From Halieaceae bacterium MED-G27 (GTDB lineage Bacteria; Pseudomonadota; Gammaproteobacteria; Pseudomonadales; Halieaceae): a DNA stretch of 64,000 bases. Shown here in pieces: positions 56,668 through 64,000 of the stretch. The DNA lies in the NCBI GenBank assembly GCA_002456975.1, contig NTKA01000002.1, forward strand, positions 1 to 64,000, in the 5' to 3' direction. The first letter of the stretch is position 1. Every line of letters begins with the position of its first letter. Under the pieces are notes generated by a model. That model ran no database searches. It saw nothing but the letters and a program-made list of their open reading frames with translations, and had not been told where the DNA came from. Position numbers and translations under genes: made by a program.

Positions 56668-57744
56668 CTAGGGCGCGACAAAGCCCTCCCAGGTCGCCAT
56701 ATAGTCGATAAATTTTGGTCCCAAGCCCTCGGCGGCGAGATGTGCTCGCGTAACGGGAAGGTCAGCCATCGTAAAGTCCGGATTCGCCAGCGCTTGCTTT
56801 GCAAAATTGGCATGGACTACAGCCGCGCGACCGATAAAGACAAAGTCGAGACCTGCCTCAATCGCTCGCTCGCAGTCGCTGGCGGTATACAGCTTGCCAG
56901 CAGCCCCGAGGGCAACGCCGTCTCTGGGTAGTTCGGAGAAGATTGCGAGTAGCGACTGTCCTTTGAAGTTTTCGTCGTGCGCGGGTTTGAAAACGTCCCA
57001 TAGCGACATATCGATATAGTCGAGCCGACGGTCTCTCAGCAGATCAGAAGCGAGGTCGCGAATTTCCGTCGTATTTTGACCAAAGCGCTCGGGTGAGAGT
57101 CTGACGCCAAGGCTAAACTCCCTGCCGCAGGCTCGATTCACTCCCTCGATAATATCTAGCAATACCTTGGCGCGTTTTTCAGCAGTTCCGCCATAGGCAT
57201 CGCTTCGTCTGTTGTACTGTGGGCTGAGAAATTGCGCGATCAGATAGCCATGGGCACCGTGCAGTTCTACACCATCGAATCCTGCCTTTTGTGAGCGAAC
57301 GGCGGCCTCGATATAGTCCTCGATCAGTTGCTCGACTTCCGCCTCCGTCATTGCCTTGGAACCCGTTTTTTCATCGTCTGATGGGCACATGGGAACGTTG
57401 TCGCAGTAACTAGGCATCGCCCGCATGCCGCCGTGATGCAGTTGAACCACGGCATGGCTGCCGTGTGCTCTGATACCCTCAGCGAGTCGGGTTAAGCCAT
57501 CGAGGTGTTGATCGCTGTGTGCGCCTAATTGTCCGGGAAACCCAACGCCTCGGTGTTGCACAGACGCCGCACAGGTCATGGTTAGTCCGAAGCCACCCTC
57601 GGCACGGCGTGTAAGCCAGGTATATTCGTCGTCGCTCAAAATTCCATCGGTGCCGCTCTGCAGATTGGTCAGCGCGGCAAGACCATAGCGATTACCCAAG
57701 GTCGATCCATTGGCAAATGTTAAGGGTGTTGCTAATTGACTCAT
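56668..57744 (-). CDS. NADH:flavin oxidoreductase, Old Yellow Enzyme family
   Basis: This 358-residue FMN TIM barrel has GDQ-class motifs: VVQLHHGGMRA, VEQLIEDYIEAAVRSQKAGFDGVELHGAHGYLIAQFLSPQYNRRSDAYGG in order, and FVFIGRAAVVHANF. Family members reduce activated alkenes. It is shorter than DadH-type proteins, with no Fe-S or Rossmann domain. It lies 9 nt downstream of the amidohydrolase gene. Confidence 0.93.
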   Translation of the reverse strand: MSQLATPLTFANGSTLGNRYGLAALTNLQSGTDGILSDDEYTWLTRRAEGGFGLTMTCAASVQHRGVGFPGQLGAHSDQHLDGLTRLAEGIRAHGSHAVVQLHHGGMRAMPSYCDNVPMCPSDDEKTGSKAMTEAEVEQLIEDYIEAAVRSQKAGFDGVELHGAHGYLIAQFLSPQYNRRSDAYGGTAEKRAKVLLDIIEGVNRACGREFSLGVRLSPERFGQNTTEIRDLASDLLRDRRLDYIDMSLWDVFKPAHDENFKGQSLLAIFSELPRDGVALGAAGKLYTASDCERAIEAGLDFVFIGRAAVVHANFAKQALANPDFTMADLPVTRAHLAAEGLGPKFIDYMATWEGFVAP

Positions 57745-57753
57745 GATGATCCT

Positions 57754-59457
57754 CTAATTCTCGTAAGCTTCGCCGGCAAAGACGGTACCTACAACGGTAA
57801 TCGACTTAATATCCTTCACAGGAACCGTCATTGGATCGGCCGCGAGCACGGTAAAGTCGGCCATTTTTCCAGCGCGGATTGACCCGAGCTCATCCTCGAG
57901 ACCCAGCACCCAGGCAGCATCGATTGTAATCGCGCGAAGCGCGGCTTCTCGACTAAGCGCTTCGCTCTCACCCCAAGTAGTCCCAGAGATTGTCTCTCTT
58001 GACGTTGCCGTCCACATCAGTGTCAGCGGTGATAGCGGTGCCATGGGGCTATCGGAGTGCAGTGCAACGGGGACTCCCTTTTCTTCTAGTGACCCCAATC
58101 GAACCATTTGCGGCGCCCGATCGGGCCCCAGCCAGGGGCCGCTGTACATCTCGGACAAAATGTAATGATAGTAGGGGTTTGCCGATACCGTTGCCCCAAG
58201 GGCTGCCAGTTTGCGATTTTGATCTTCAGTGCTGTAGGCGAAATGCTCGAGCGTCATCCGGTGGTCTGCTTTTGGATTGCGGGCCAGTAATGTCTCCAGA
58301 ATGTCGATGAACCGAGCGGTGGCGGCATCGCCATTACTATGAGCATGAAGCTGAAAACCCGCATCCCAGAAGGTATTGGCGAACGCTTGTGTGGTGTCCT
58401 TGTCGAGCATCCACACACCATGGTGTCCATCGAGATAACCGGGCGGGCCCATTTGTGAAAGCCCGGAAAAAATAGCGCCGTCGAGCATTAGCTTGAAGTG
58501 ATTGCCAACCGAGACTCGATCGGTGTTGCTTGACTGCCAGCCGCGGATTTGCTGAAGGGCTTGTTCTGGGGTTAGGCCTCGAGCAACAAAGTCCAAAATA
58601 ATAGGCGTCAAAATGATTCGGCTCGGTACCGGACTTGCCTCTGCTGCCATGCGGATAGACATGATTTCTTGCTCGGGATTGCCGAAGATGCCGGTCCCCA
58701 TATCCGCCGCTGTGGTGACACCTGACTCTTGCATCATCGCCAAGAAATTCGCCATACCACCCATGAAACGATCAGGAGCGAATAAAAAACCGAGTTTTGG
58801 TACCACCGCCTTGAGTCCGCCCTCGTAAAAATGCCCTCGCTGCCAGTCAGCGCCTTCACCAATGGCACTAGCCATGGCTTCGGTAACACCGAGTGTTTCC
58901 CAGGCGGCATCATTGCCAATCAATTCGTGAAAGGACCGATGCCACAGCATGACAGGGGTATCGCTAAACCAGTCATTCAGAGTGTCTCGCCAGATCTCGC
59001 CATGCCACAGCGGGTGATAGCCCCACGTAATGAAGGGAATCGATGAGGGTTTGTAGTTTGCTACCAGACGTGTCAATTCACGTTGGTAGTCTGCAGGCGT
59101 CGTAGCGCCCGGGAACTCGCCGGTAGGTAGCGACCAATCGTCGGGAGCCAAGAACGGAAATTGCGTCAGTACCGCCGGTAATGAGGGGTGCACGTGAGGG
59201 TCGATAAAGCCGGGCAGGATAATATCTGCATCAAACCGACGATCGATGCGAGCGTCGCGGTCTTCAATTAGCGGTGCTAGCGAATCGAGTGTGCCGACAG
59301 CTACTACGCGCCCATCCTCTACTGCCACCGCGCTCGCCAAGGGGAGCGCGGGCTCCATGGTGCGAATGGTTTTGGCTGTATAGACGACGGTATCTGCCAA
59401 CACGGCCATCGGCAGTAGTGAAAAGGCTATCAGGAGTTTGATGGCAATCGATGTCAT
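57754..59457 (-). CDS. Exported amidohydrolase, YtcJ-like (amidohydrolase family 3)
   Basis: This 567-residue protein has a signal peptide (IAFSLLPMAVLA). It carries the composite metal-dependent hydrolase pattern: VAVEDGRVVAVG, IILPGFIDPHVHPS (HxH), QLHAHSNGDAATARF, TLEHFAYSTEDQ, HSDSPMAPLSPL, and the C-terminal LGSIRAGKMADFTVLAADP. Substrate unknown. The next gene encodes an OYE-family enzyme, so they may share a pathway. Confidence 0.9.
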   Translation of the reverse strand: MTSIAIKLLIAFSLLPMAVLADTVVYTAKTIRTMEPALPLASAVAVEDGRVVAVGTLDSLAPLIEDRDARIDRRFDADIILPGFIDPHVHPSLPAVLTQFPFLAPDDWSLPTGEFPGATTPADYQRELTRLVANYKPSSIPFITWGYHPLWHGEIWRDTLNDWFSDTPVMLWHRSFHELIGNDAAWETLGVTEAMASAIGEGADWQRGHFYEGGLKAVVPKLGFLFAPDRFMGGMANFLAMMQESGVTTAADMGTGIFGNPEQEIMSIRMAAEASPVPSRIILTPIILDFVARGLTPEQALQQIRGWQSSNTDRVSVGNHFKLMLDGAIFSGLSQMGPPGYLDGHHGVWMLDKDTTQAFANTFWDAGFQLHAHSNGDAATARFIDILETLLARNPKADHRMTLEHFAYSTEDQNRKLAALGATVSANPYYHYILSEMYSGPWLGPDRAPQMVRLGSLEEKGVPVALHSDSPMAPLSPLTLMWTATSRETISGTTWGESEALSREAALRAITIDAAWVLGLEDELGSIRAGKMADFTVLAADPMTVPVKDIKSITVVGTVFAGEAYEN

Positions 59458-59524
59458 GTCAGACCCTCACTGCTGAAGACGACATAATGACATGGATGCG
59501 GGGGTGTGCGATCACACTAGCGGG

Positions 59525-60940
59525 CTATTCTAGGACCTTGATCCAGTCGCCTGTTCGGGGCTCTCCGTTGGGGTAATAGCCGTTGATTAACCGCAGTTGA
59601 TTTTCGGCATCGGGGACTCTTATCCCCGCGCTCAGCGAGCTGAAGGTAGCACCGCGGGGTACCTGAACATAGGTTAGTGCGTTACTTTCACCGCGCTTCT
59701 TCTCGCGTGGAAACAGTGGGCGAAAGCTGGTGATGATGGTTTTTAGTCCGATGTCGGCTGTGGCAAAGTCACTTGACGCACCTTCGAAAAGATAGCGATA
59801 GCGATGATCAACGACGCCCATACGTTTTTGCGTAGCGCCGGCGCTAGCAATTCCTGTGGCGCCGACCAGCCCTTGGTTTTCAGTGGCTTCGAGCTCGCCT
59901 AGATCGCCAGAGACTGTGGCTGAGAGCGTCTCCTCGGGACTCTGCTCAGGATCGACCTTAGTAATTCGAATAGTCATCGTATCCCGACCATCGGGCGACG
60001 AGGCGACGATTGAATTAGCAGTCGCGCTGACGTCCCAGTTTTCTGGGTGCTCGAACGTAAAATCGAGTTTGTTGTGGTAGTACCGCAACGGGTCGCCCTG
60101 CGCTTCAGCGCTCGCACCAACCACCAAGCCTTCGGTTTCACGGCGGTAGCGACCGGGGATTTCAGGGTTTTCGGGTAAGTCTTCGCTGGCCAGATCCCCT
60201 GCAGCTTTAATGACGGTCTGCAGGCGCAGATCATTTCGGGGGTGCGAGGCATACAAGCCGTGATAGGTTCCAGTAGGTTTGCCGCTCGCTTTTGCGACGG
60301 CGCGGCGATAGCGCTCTTGATCCTTTAGTACTCCGATCACGGATAGCATTGAGTCGACATCGTAGCCGCTCTTATGCATGAATACGGCGCCTGCTCGGTC
60401 GGCTTCGAGCTCCATTTCACGCCCGAATCCAGAGATCACCTCGGCCCCATACATACTGGTCGCATCATATAAGTCACCCGATCCGGTCAGAATATAGGCC
60501 GACACCGCCGCGGCTTGTGTGGTCATGCTCTGTGTCTTGCGTCGACGGTGGTGATGTTCGGTGATGTGTCCGATCTCGTGTGCGATAACCCCCGCAAGCT
60601 CAGCTTCAGATTCTAAGTAGGCCAGCAGTCCACGGTTGATGTAGATCATGCCTCCGGGCAAAGCGAATGCATTGATATCGGGCGAGTCGAGTATCGTGAA
60701 AGTGAATTCAGCATCGGGCATGCTCGAATTCGCCACCAATCGATCGGCAATTTCATTAACGTAAGCTGCTAGTTCGGGATCGTCGTAAATTCCGACGTTG
60801 TCTATGAGCTTCTCGTGCTCATCGGCGGCATCGCTTGGCAGATTGACGGCGCGCCCGCCGACCGTAACTGTAGATGTGCTACCACATCCGGCGATGAGAG
60901 CAAGCAGCGTGACTACGATTAAGGAGCGCAGCATCGTCAC
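59525..60940 (-). CDS. M48 family lipoprotein metalloprotease
   Basis: This 471-residue protein has a lipoprotein signal (LIAGC, Cys19), zinc motif HEIGH at 121-125, and the third ligand in GREMELEADRAG (Glu177), typical of periplasmic BepA/LoiP-type M48 enzymes. The C-terminal half (from about residue 290) is a separate domain with no motif I recognise. It is the last gene of a five-gene overlapping set with two lipoproteins and two VWA proteins, starting in the stop of the previous gene (ATGA). Confidence 0.88.
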   Translation of the reverse strand: MTMLRSLIVVTLLALIAGCGSTSTVTVGGRAVNLPSDAADEHEKLIDNVGIYDDPELAAYVNEIADRLVANSSMPDAEFTFTILDSPDINAFALPGGMIYINRGLLAYLESEAELAGVIAHEIGHITEHHHRRRKTQSMTTQAAAVSAYILTGSGDLYDATSMYGAEVISGFGREMELEADRAGAVFMHKSGYDVDSMLSVIGVLKDQERYRRAVAKASGKPTGTYHGLYASHPRNDLRLQTVIKAAGDLASEDLPENPEIPGRYRRETEGLVVGASAEAQGDPLRYYHNKLDFTFEHPENWDVSATANSIVASSPDGRDTMTIRITKVDPEQSPEETLSATVSGDLGELEATENQGLVGATGIASAGATQKRMGVVDHRYRYLFEGASSDFATADIGLKTIITSFRPLFPREKKRGESNALTYVQVPRGATFSSLSAGIRVPDAENQLRLINGYYPNGEPRTGDWIKVLE

Positions 60941-61590
60941 TGACCTGCCGATAAATATTCCAGCAATTGCTGACCCAAGCTTTGGCAGGCGGTGTCTTGC
61001 ACCGGCGCGATCAGCGGTATTGGTACGACAACAGCGGGCATGTAGCTCTGACCACTTGTAGAGGCACTCATCCGGCCAACTTCAGCGTTGTTAATAAAGT
61101 TCCAGATAGTGGCTTCGTAATCTGATTCGGTACCCCAGGTGCCAAAGCCGAAGCAGCCGCCGCCGGCAGGGCTGATGCCACAGGTCATGGTACCCGCACT
61201 GTTGGTGTCTTGGGTTCGGCCATCCACCCAGACCATGTAGTTTAGATTGAGGTCTACGATTTTATTGGCCACGGGCTCGATGGTCATGAGGCGATCGAGG
61301 CCCTCGATACCTAGCGGTGCTGTTCTTGGTTCAAACCACGGGTAGAGCGAGTCCACAAATTTGCGCTCGGGAATCACGGTAATCGATGAATTACCACGCG
61401 TGATGTGATCGCCAATGCAATCGATGAAATCTGGTTCTGTATCGTAATCAGGCGCATGGCGACGTCCCAGTATGACGACGGCCCCGTCACCGATACCGGC
61501 AGTTGGCGCATCAAATGTCATTTCGTCTACGTTAGCGGTCACGCAGCCGCAAAGAAATAAAATGGTGATTAGTGGGAGTGCAAAACGCAT
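60937..61590 (-). CDS. Lipoprotein of unknown function
   Basis: This 217-residue protein has a lipoprotein signal (MRFALPLITILFLCGC, lipobox LCGC). The mature part contains VVILGRRHAPDYDTEPDF, a CIGDHI region, ERKFVDSLYPWFEPRTAP and a Cys/Gly-rich turn (CGISPAGGGCFGFG). No known domain is recognised. It overlaps its upstream neighbour by 1 nt and the M48 gene by 4 nt. Confidence 0.82.
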   Translation of the reverse strand: MRFALPLITILFLCGCVTANVDEMTFDAPTAGIGDGAVVILGRRHAPDYDTEPDFIDCIGDHITRGNSSITVIPERKFVDSLYPWFEPRTAPLGIEGLDRLMTIEPVANKIVDLNLNYMVWVDGRTQDTNSAGTMTCGISPAGGGCFGFGTWGTESDYEATIWNFINNAEVGRMSASTSGQSYMPAVVVPIPLIAPVQDTACQSLGQQLLEYLSAGQ

Positions 61591-62258
61591 TATTCACTCT
61601 CCATAGTAGTGGCCAACCAGCTGTTAACCGAAGGCACCCGCCCAAAGCTGGTAATAAAGTTGGCGCCCGCATCCCTCAGCGCCATCACCGCAGCCAGGTT
61701 CACGGCATCAACATCGGATTGCATAAATGCCGTGGGCGTCTTGCCATAGGCACTGAGGGTCCAGTCGGCAAAAGCCTGTATGTCGTCAGCAGCGATATCG
61801 AGACTTGCCTGCTCCATCAGTACCTCTGGCTCTGCCAACTGCAAACGATATCGCATCCAGAGTTCGTAAACCTTGACGTTGGTGTACAGCGGAATCGCGT
61901 ACTGGACATCGACAATGCTAGGTATAAATACGGCGTCGACTTGATAGTTGTTGAGGTCCTCGATGCTCTCAATGTAAACCACGTTATTGAAAGCGGCGGG
62001 CAGCAGCGTTGACCAAAATTCCACTTGCGCTACTCCGGTGCTGACTCGCCAACTCGCTTCTCCTCGGGCACTGCCATCGTCTACTAACTCATGGTTCTTA
62101 AACGAATCGGTGTAGAGGACGCCTATCGTTAGCGGCAGCTGGGGAATGACGGGTTCAGGAAAACTGCCATCTACGACCACTTCCTTAGCTGCGCAACCAG
62201 ACAAAATTAAGGACAGTAAGCCGAATAGCAGGCTCTTATAATTACGGACGATAGTCAT
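61590..62258 (-). CDS. Lipoprotein of unknown function
   Basis: This protein of about 222 residues starts MTIVRNYKSLLFGLLSLILSGC, with Cys in the lipobox LSGC; the ATG at 62258 is chosen because the earlier in-frame Met adds no signal character. The mature part holds IGVLYTDSFKNHELVD, WRVSTGVAQVEFWSTLLPAAF and an Ala-rich helical C-terminus. No family recognised. It overlaps the VWA gene end by 17 nt. Confidence 0.82.
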   Translation of the reverse strand: MTIVRNYKSLLFGLLSLILSGCAAKEVVVDGSFPEPVIPQLPLTIGVLYTDSFKNHELVDDGSARGEASWRVSTGVAQVEFWSTLLPAAFNNVVYIESIEDLNNYQVDAVFIPSIVDVQYAIPLYTNVKVYELWMRYRLQLAEPEVLMEQASLDIAADDIQAFADWTLSAYGKTPTAFMQSDVDAVNLAAVMALRDAGANFITSFGRVPSVNSWLATTMESE

Positions 62259-63240
62259 TGAGTCCCACAAACGTTCCACCATTTCGATGAGTCAGTTCTC
62301 GCATCAGTGTAGCAAACCGAATGCCCGTATCCTGCAACTCTGGTGGCCGTATGAACTGTACGGGAAAGCCCACGGCATGGATGCGAACCCGCCGCTCGCC
62401 GCTGGCTGCCTCGGCGTTTAAACGGTCAACCGTTAACACTACTTGCTCGATTGATCGTCCGGTAAATTCATCGCCGAACACGTAAATCGATATTTTTTTC
62501 TCTCGATCGTAAAACGATTGCACTGCTTGAGTGATGCCCTCGACGGGTGACGAGTTCGAAAAAGCATTCCAGTTAGCGAGGTTGCGAAGAATCTGTTGTC
62601 GTCGCATTGGCGTATCGGGAATCCACTGCCCGGCGGTACGGCTGAATAGGTAGTTACCCATATCGTTCAGCACCTGAATCCCTTTCACGTTAGGGTATAT
62701 ATTCAGCGTCGCTTCCATCTCTTGAAGCATTCGCTGCCAGGCATAAGAGAACATCGATCCCGATGTATCGATAATAAAAATAATGTACTCGCTGTCGACG
62801 GGGATTCCACCGATTAACTGATTTTGTCGCTCGGCATCACGACCGAGTAGTCGTTCCTGTTCCTCGCTTAATTCTTGGCGTGCAATCGCTAGTTGCTCAG
62901 CGACAATGCTGTTGGCGTTGCGGGTGGTCTGCAGTGCATCAAAACGCGATTTTGATTGTGCGAGCGCACCCTGAAGGATGGCAATACGCTCATCGTAAGC
63001 TGAAATTTGTTCGCGTTTGGCGTCGAGATCGCGATTGAGGATGGTGGTTTCACCACGGATTTCGAACAATTGCTCGGTGAGTTCCGCGACTTTACCCTCG
63101 GCGATCACGGTTGATTCTTCAAGGACCTGCGGTTCTAACGTTTTGGTGATCATTAGCAATAAGATCACCGCACCAAAGCCGCAACAAATAACGTCCAGAA
63201 ATGATAATGAGATTTCAGGCGTGGGTCGTCGCTTCGGCAT
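62242..63240 (-). CDS. ExbD/TolR-like membrane segment fused to coiled coil and VWA domain
   Basis: This protein of about 332 residues has PTPEISLSFLDVICCGFGAVILLLMI at the start; written in two parts, ISLSFLDVICC then GFGAVILLLMI. A single Asp (Asp16) at the mouth of the transmembrane helix follows the ExbD/TolR/MotB pattern. A long coiled coil follows (about 45-140), then a VWA domain (about 150-325) with the MIDAS motif DTSGSM at 158-163. The ATG at 63240 overlaps the TAA of the upstream VWA gene by one base, and a TTG at 63249 is unlikely. It should span the inner membrane with the VWA domain in the periplasm. Confidence 0.8.
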   Translation of the reverse strand: MPKRRPTPEISLSFLDVICCGFGAVILLLMITKTLEPQVLEESTVIAEGKVAELTEQLFEIRGETTILNRDLDAKREQISAYDERIAILQGALAQSKSRFDALQTTRNANSIVAEQLAIARQELSEEQERLLGRDAERQNQLIGGIPVDSEYIIFIIDTSGSMFSYAWQRMLQEMEATLNIYPNVKGIQVLNDMGNYLFSRTAGQWIPDTPMRRQQILRNLANWNAFSNSSPVEGITQAVQSFYDREKKISIYVFGDEFTGRSIEQVVLTVDRLNAEAASGERRVRIHAVGFPVQFIRPPELQDTGIRFATLMRELTHRNGGTFVGLNDYRP

Positions 63241-64000
63241 TAGGGCCAATCCTTAGCAGGCGCCATGAAGCTACCGCCCGATTCTTGGGCAAGACGCCAA
63301 AACTCCGATGCTGCGGCGGGATCACCTTCCATAGGGGACAAAATAACATTGATTGGCGTATTGCCGGGCAAGGCCCGAATCGCCTCCCTGAAAAGATTTA
63401 AGCGCTGGGGACCCGAGACGGTAGTCCGACGCGGCGCCTTGTCTCCCTGAGTTGGCAATCCATCAGTAATGATGAATATGTTGTCGGGTTTAGCACTAAA
63501 CTCATCCAAACGTTTGAAGGCGTTCAGCAGCGAGGTGCCACCAGTGGGAAGGCGCTCGCGAATAGAATTACTCACACGCTCGATTTGAGCGCCGTCTGCT
63601 ACCTCCAACCAGCGCCCGGCAGTTTCGGGCAAGGCATATTCGGCTTCGGTATTAAATGCGATAACTTGATATCTTGAACCCACCGGTAACTGCGCTGTCA
63701 GCCAATCGAGTGTGTCGAGCGCTTGATTCCATTTTCTAGCCTGACGTTGCCTGTCAGGAGACTGGTTTCTGAGTCTTATGATATTGACAACTTCGGGCGC
63801 GAGCATACTTGACGACACATCGATAAGGATGGCAATTCGATTACCGCCGAGCTTTAGGCCTGTAAGGTATTGCCGATTACCTTCGCCTTGAAACTCGCGA
63901 GCGCTTTGGCCGCCATCGGCTTCAGCGGCCTCTTTCAGTTGTTGTATCTGCTCCTCAAGCGAATTGATCTCGGCTTTTAGCGCGTCTAGGTCGGTAGTCT
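63240..64000 (-). CDS. VWA domain protein (5' part outside window)
   Basis: The frame is open on the minus strand from the stop at 63240 to the window edge, about 253 codons. The visible part starts with a coiled coil (LDALKAEINSLEEQIQQLKE) and passes through GLKLGGNRIAILIDVSSSML. This holds the MIDAS motif DVSSSM (around 63804-63821) of a VWA domain. The rest of the VWA domain follows (IIRLRNQSPD, FIITDGLPTQGDK). The N-terminus, possibly with its own membrane segment, lies beyond 64000. It precedes the complete VWA gene with a 1-nt TAATG overlap. Confidence 0.78.
   Translation of the reverse strand, partial: TTDLDALKAEINSLEEQIQQLKEAAEADGGQSAREFQGEGNRQYLTGLKLGGNRIAILIDVSSSMLAPEVVNIIRLRNQSPDRQRQARKWNQALDTLDWLTAQLPVGSRYQVIAFNTEAEYALPETAGRWLEVADGAQIERVSNSIRERLPTGGTSLLNAFKRLDEFSAKPDNIFIITDGLPTQGDKAPRRTTVSGPQRLNLFREAIRALPGNTPINVILSPMEGDPAAASEFWRLAQESGGSFMAPAKDWP

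Overview
The window looks like a chromosome segment of a free-living, respiring gammaproteobacterium of moderate GC content. Several gene neighbourhoods are of the pseudomonad/Cellvibrionales kind: rpsU-yqeY-dnaG-rpoD, lptD beside amgK-murU, trpC beside a Vfr-type crp and an osmC gene, and dusB-fis-purH-purD. A marine OM60/NOR5-like (Halieaceae) relative is my best guess, but this is inference from gene order and protein character, not from a search. I saw no rRNA, tRNA, CRISPR array, integrase or intact insertion sequence. Nearly all of the window is dense housekeeping sequence, with many 1-4 nt stop/start overlaps.

Layout. 1-2.8 kb: an exported redox operon on the minus strand (di-haem cytochrome c, cytochrome c peroxidase-like protein, beta-helix protein cut by the window edge) with a good sigma-70 promoter. 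3-3.4 kb: a Coq4-like protein. 3.5-8.0 kb: the macromolecular synthesis operon rpsU-yqeY-dnaG-rpoD, divergent from tsaD-folB (8.1-9.6 kb). 9.8-19 kb: an outer-membrane/ribosome-maturation run on the minus strand (lptD-surA-pdxA ... rsmA ... apaH-cca). It is interrupted by a divergent H-NS-like/patatin phospholipase pair, and apaG is missing where a 15-bp tandem repeat now sits. 19-21 kb: amgK-murU. 20.9-25.5 kb: rpe-trpE-trpG-trpD-trpC. 25.5-28 kb: crp/vfr with a CRP-like palindrome at its own start, osmC, and an unknown lipoprotein.

28-33 kb: dusB-fis-purH-purD-coq7 (minus). 33-36.3 kb: aroQ-accB-accC-prmA. 36.3-40 kb: a pentapeptide protein, dsbD, a PCu(A)C copper chaperone and a DUF2333 protein. 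40-45.4 kb: a PfkB kinase, a NUDIX hydrolase, and hemJ-hemL-hemB with a small exported protein. 45.4-48 kb: argC, a coiled-coil membrane protein, bactofilin, erpA. 48-50.6 kb: an M23 peptidase and anmK. 50.7-56.7 kb: tyrS, sixA-like, nagZ, pirin, a Kazal-like lipoprotein, a DAACS symporter and an MBL hydrolase. 56.7-59.5 kb: an Old Yellow Enzyme family protein and an exported amidohydrolase.

The most unusual part is the right end (59.5-64 kb). Five overlapping minus-strand genes encode two coiled-coil/VWA proteins, two lipoproteins of unknown function and an M48 lipoprotein metalloprotease. The complete VWA protein starts with an ExbD/TolR/MotB-like membrane segment that carries the expected Asp, so the cluster may be an envelope machine driven by an ion-channel stator, with the channel gene outside the window. 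Cell-wall recycling is also well represented: NagZ, AnmK, AmgK and MurU lie at three separate loci.
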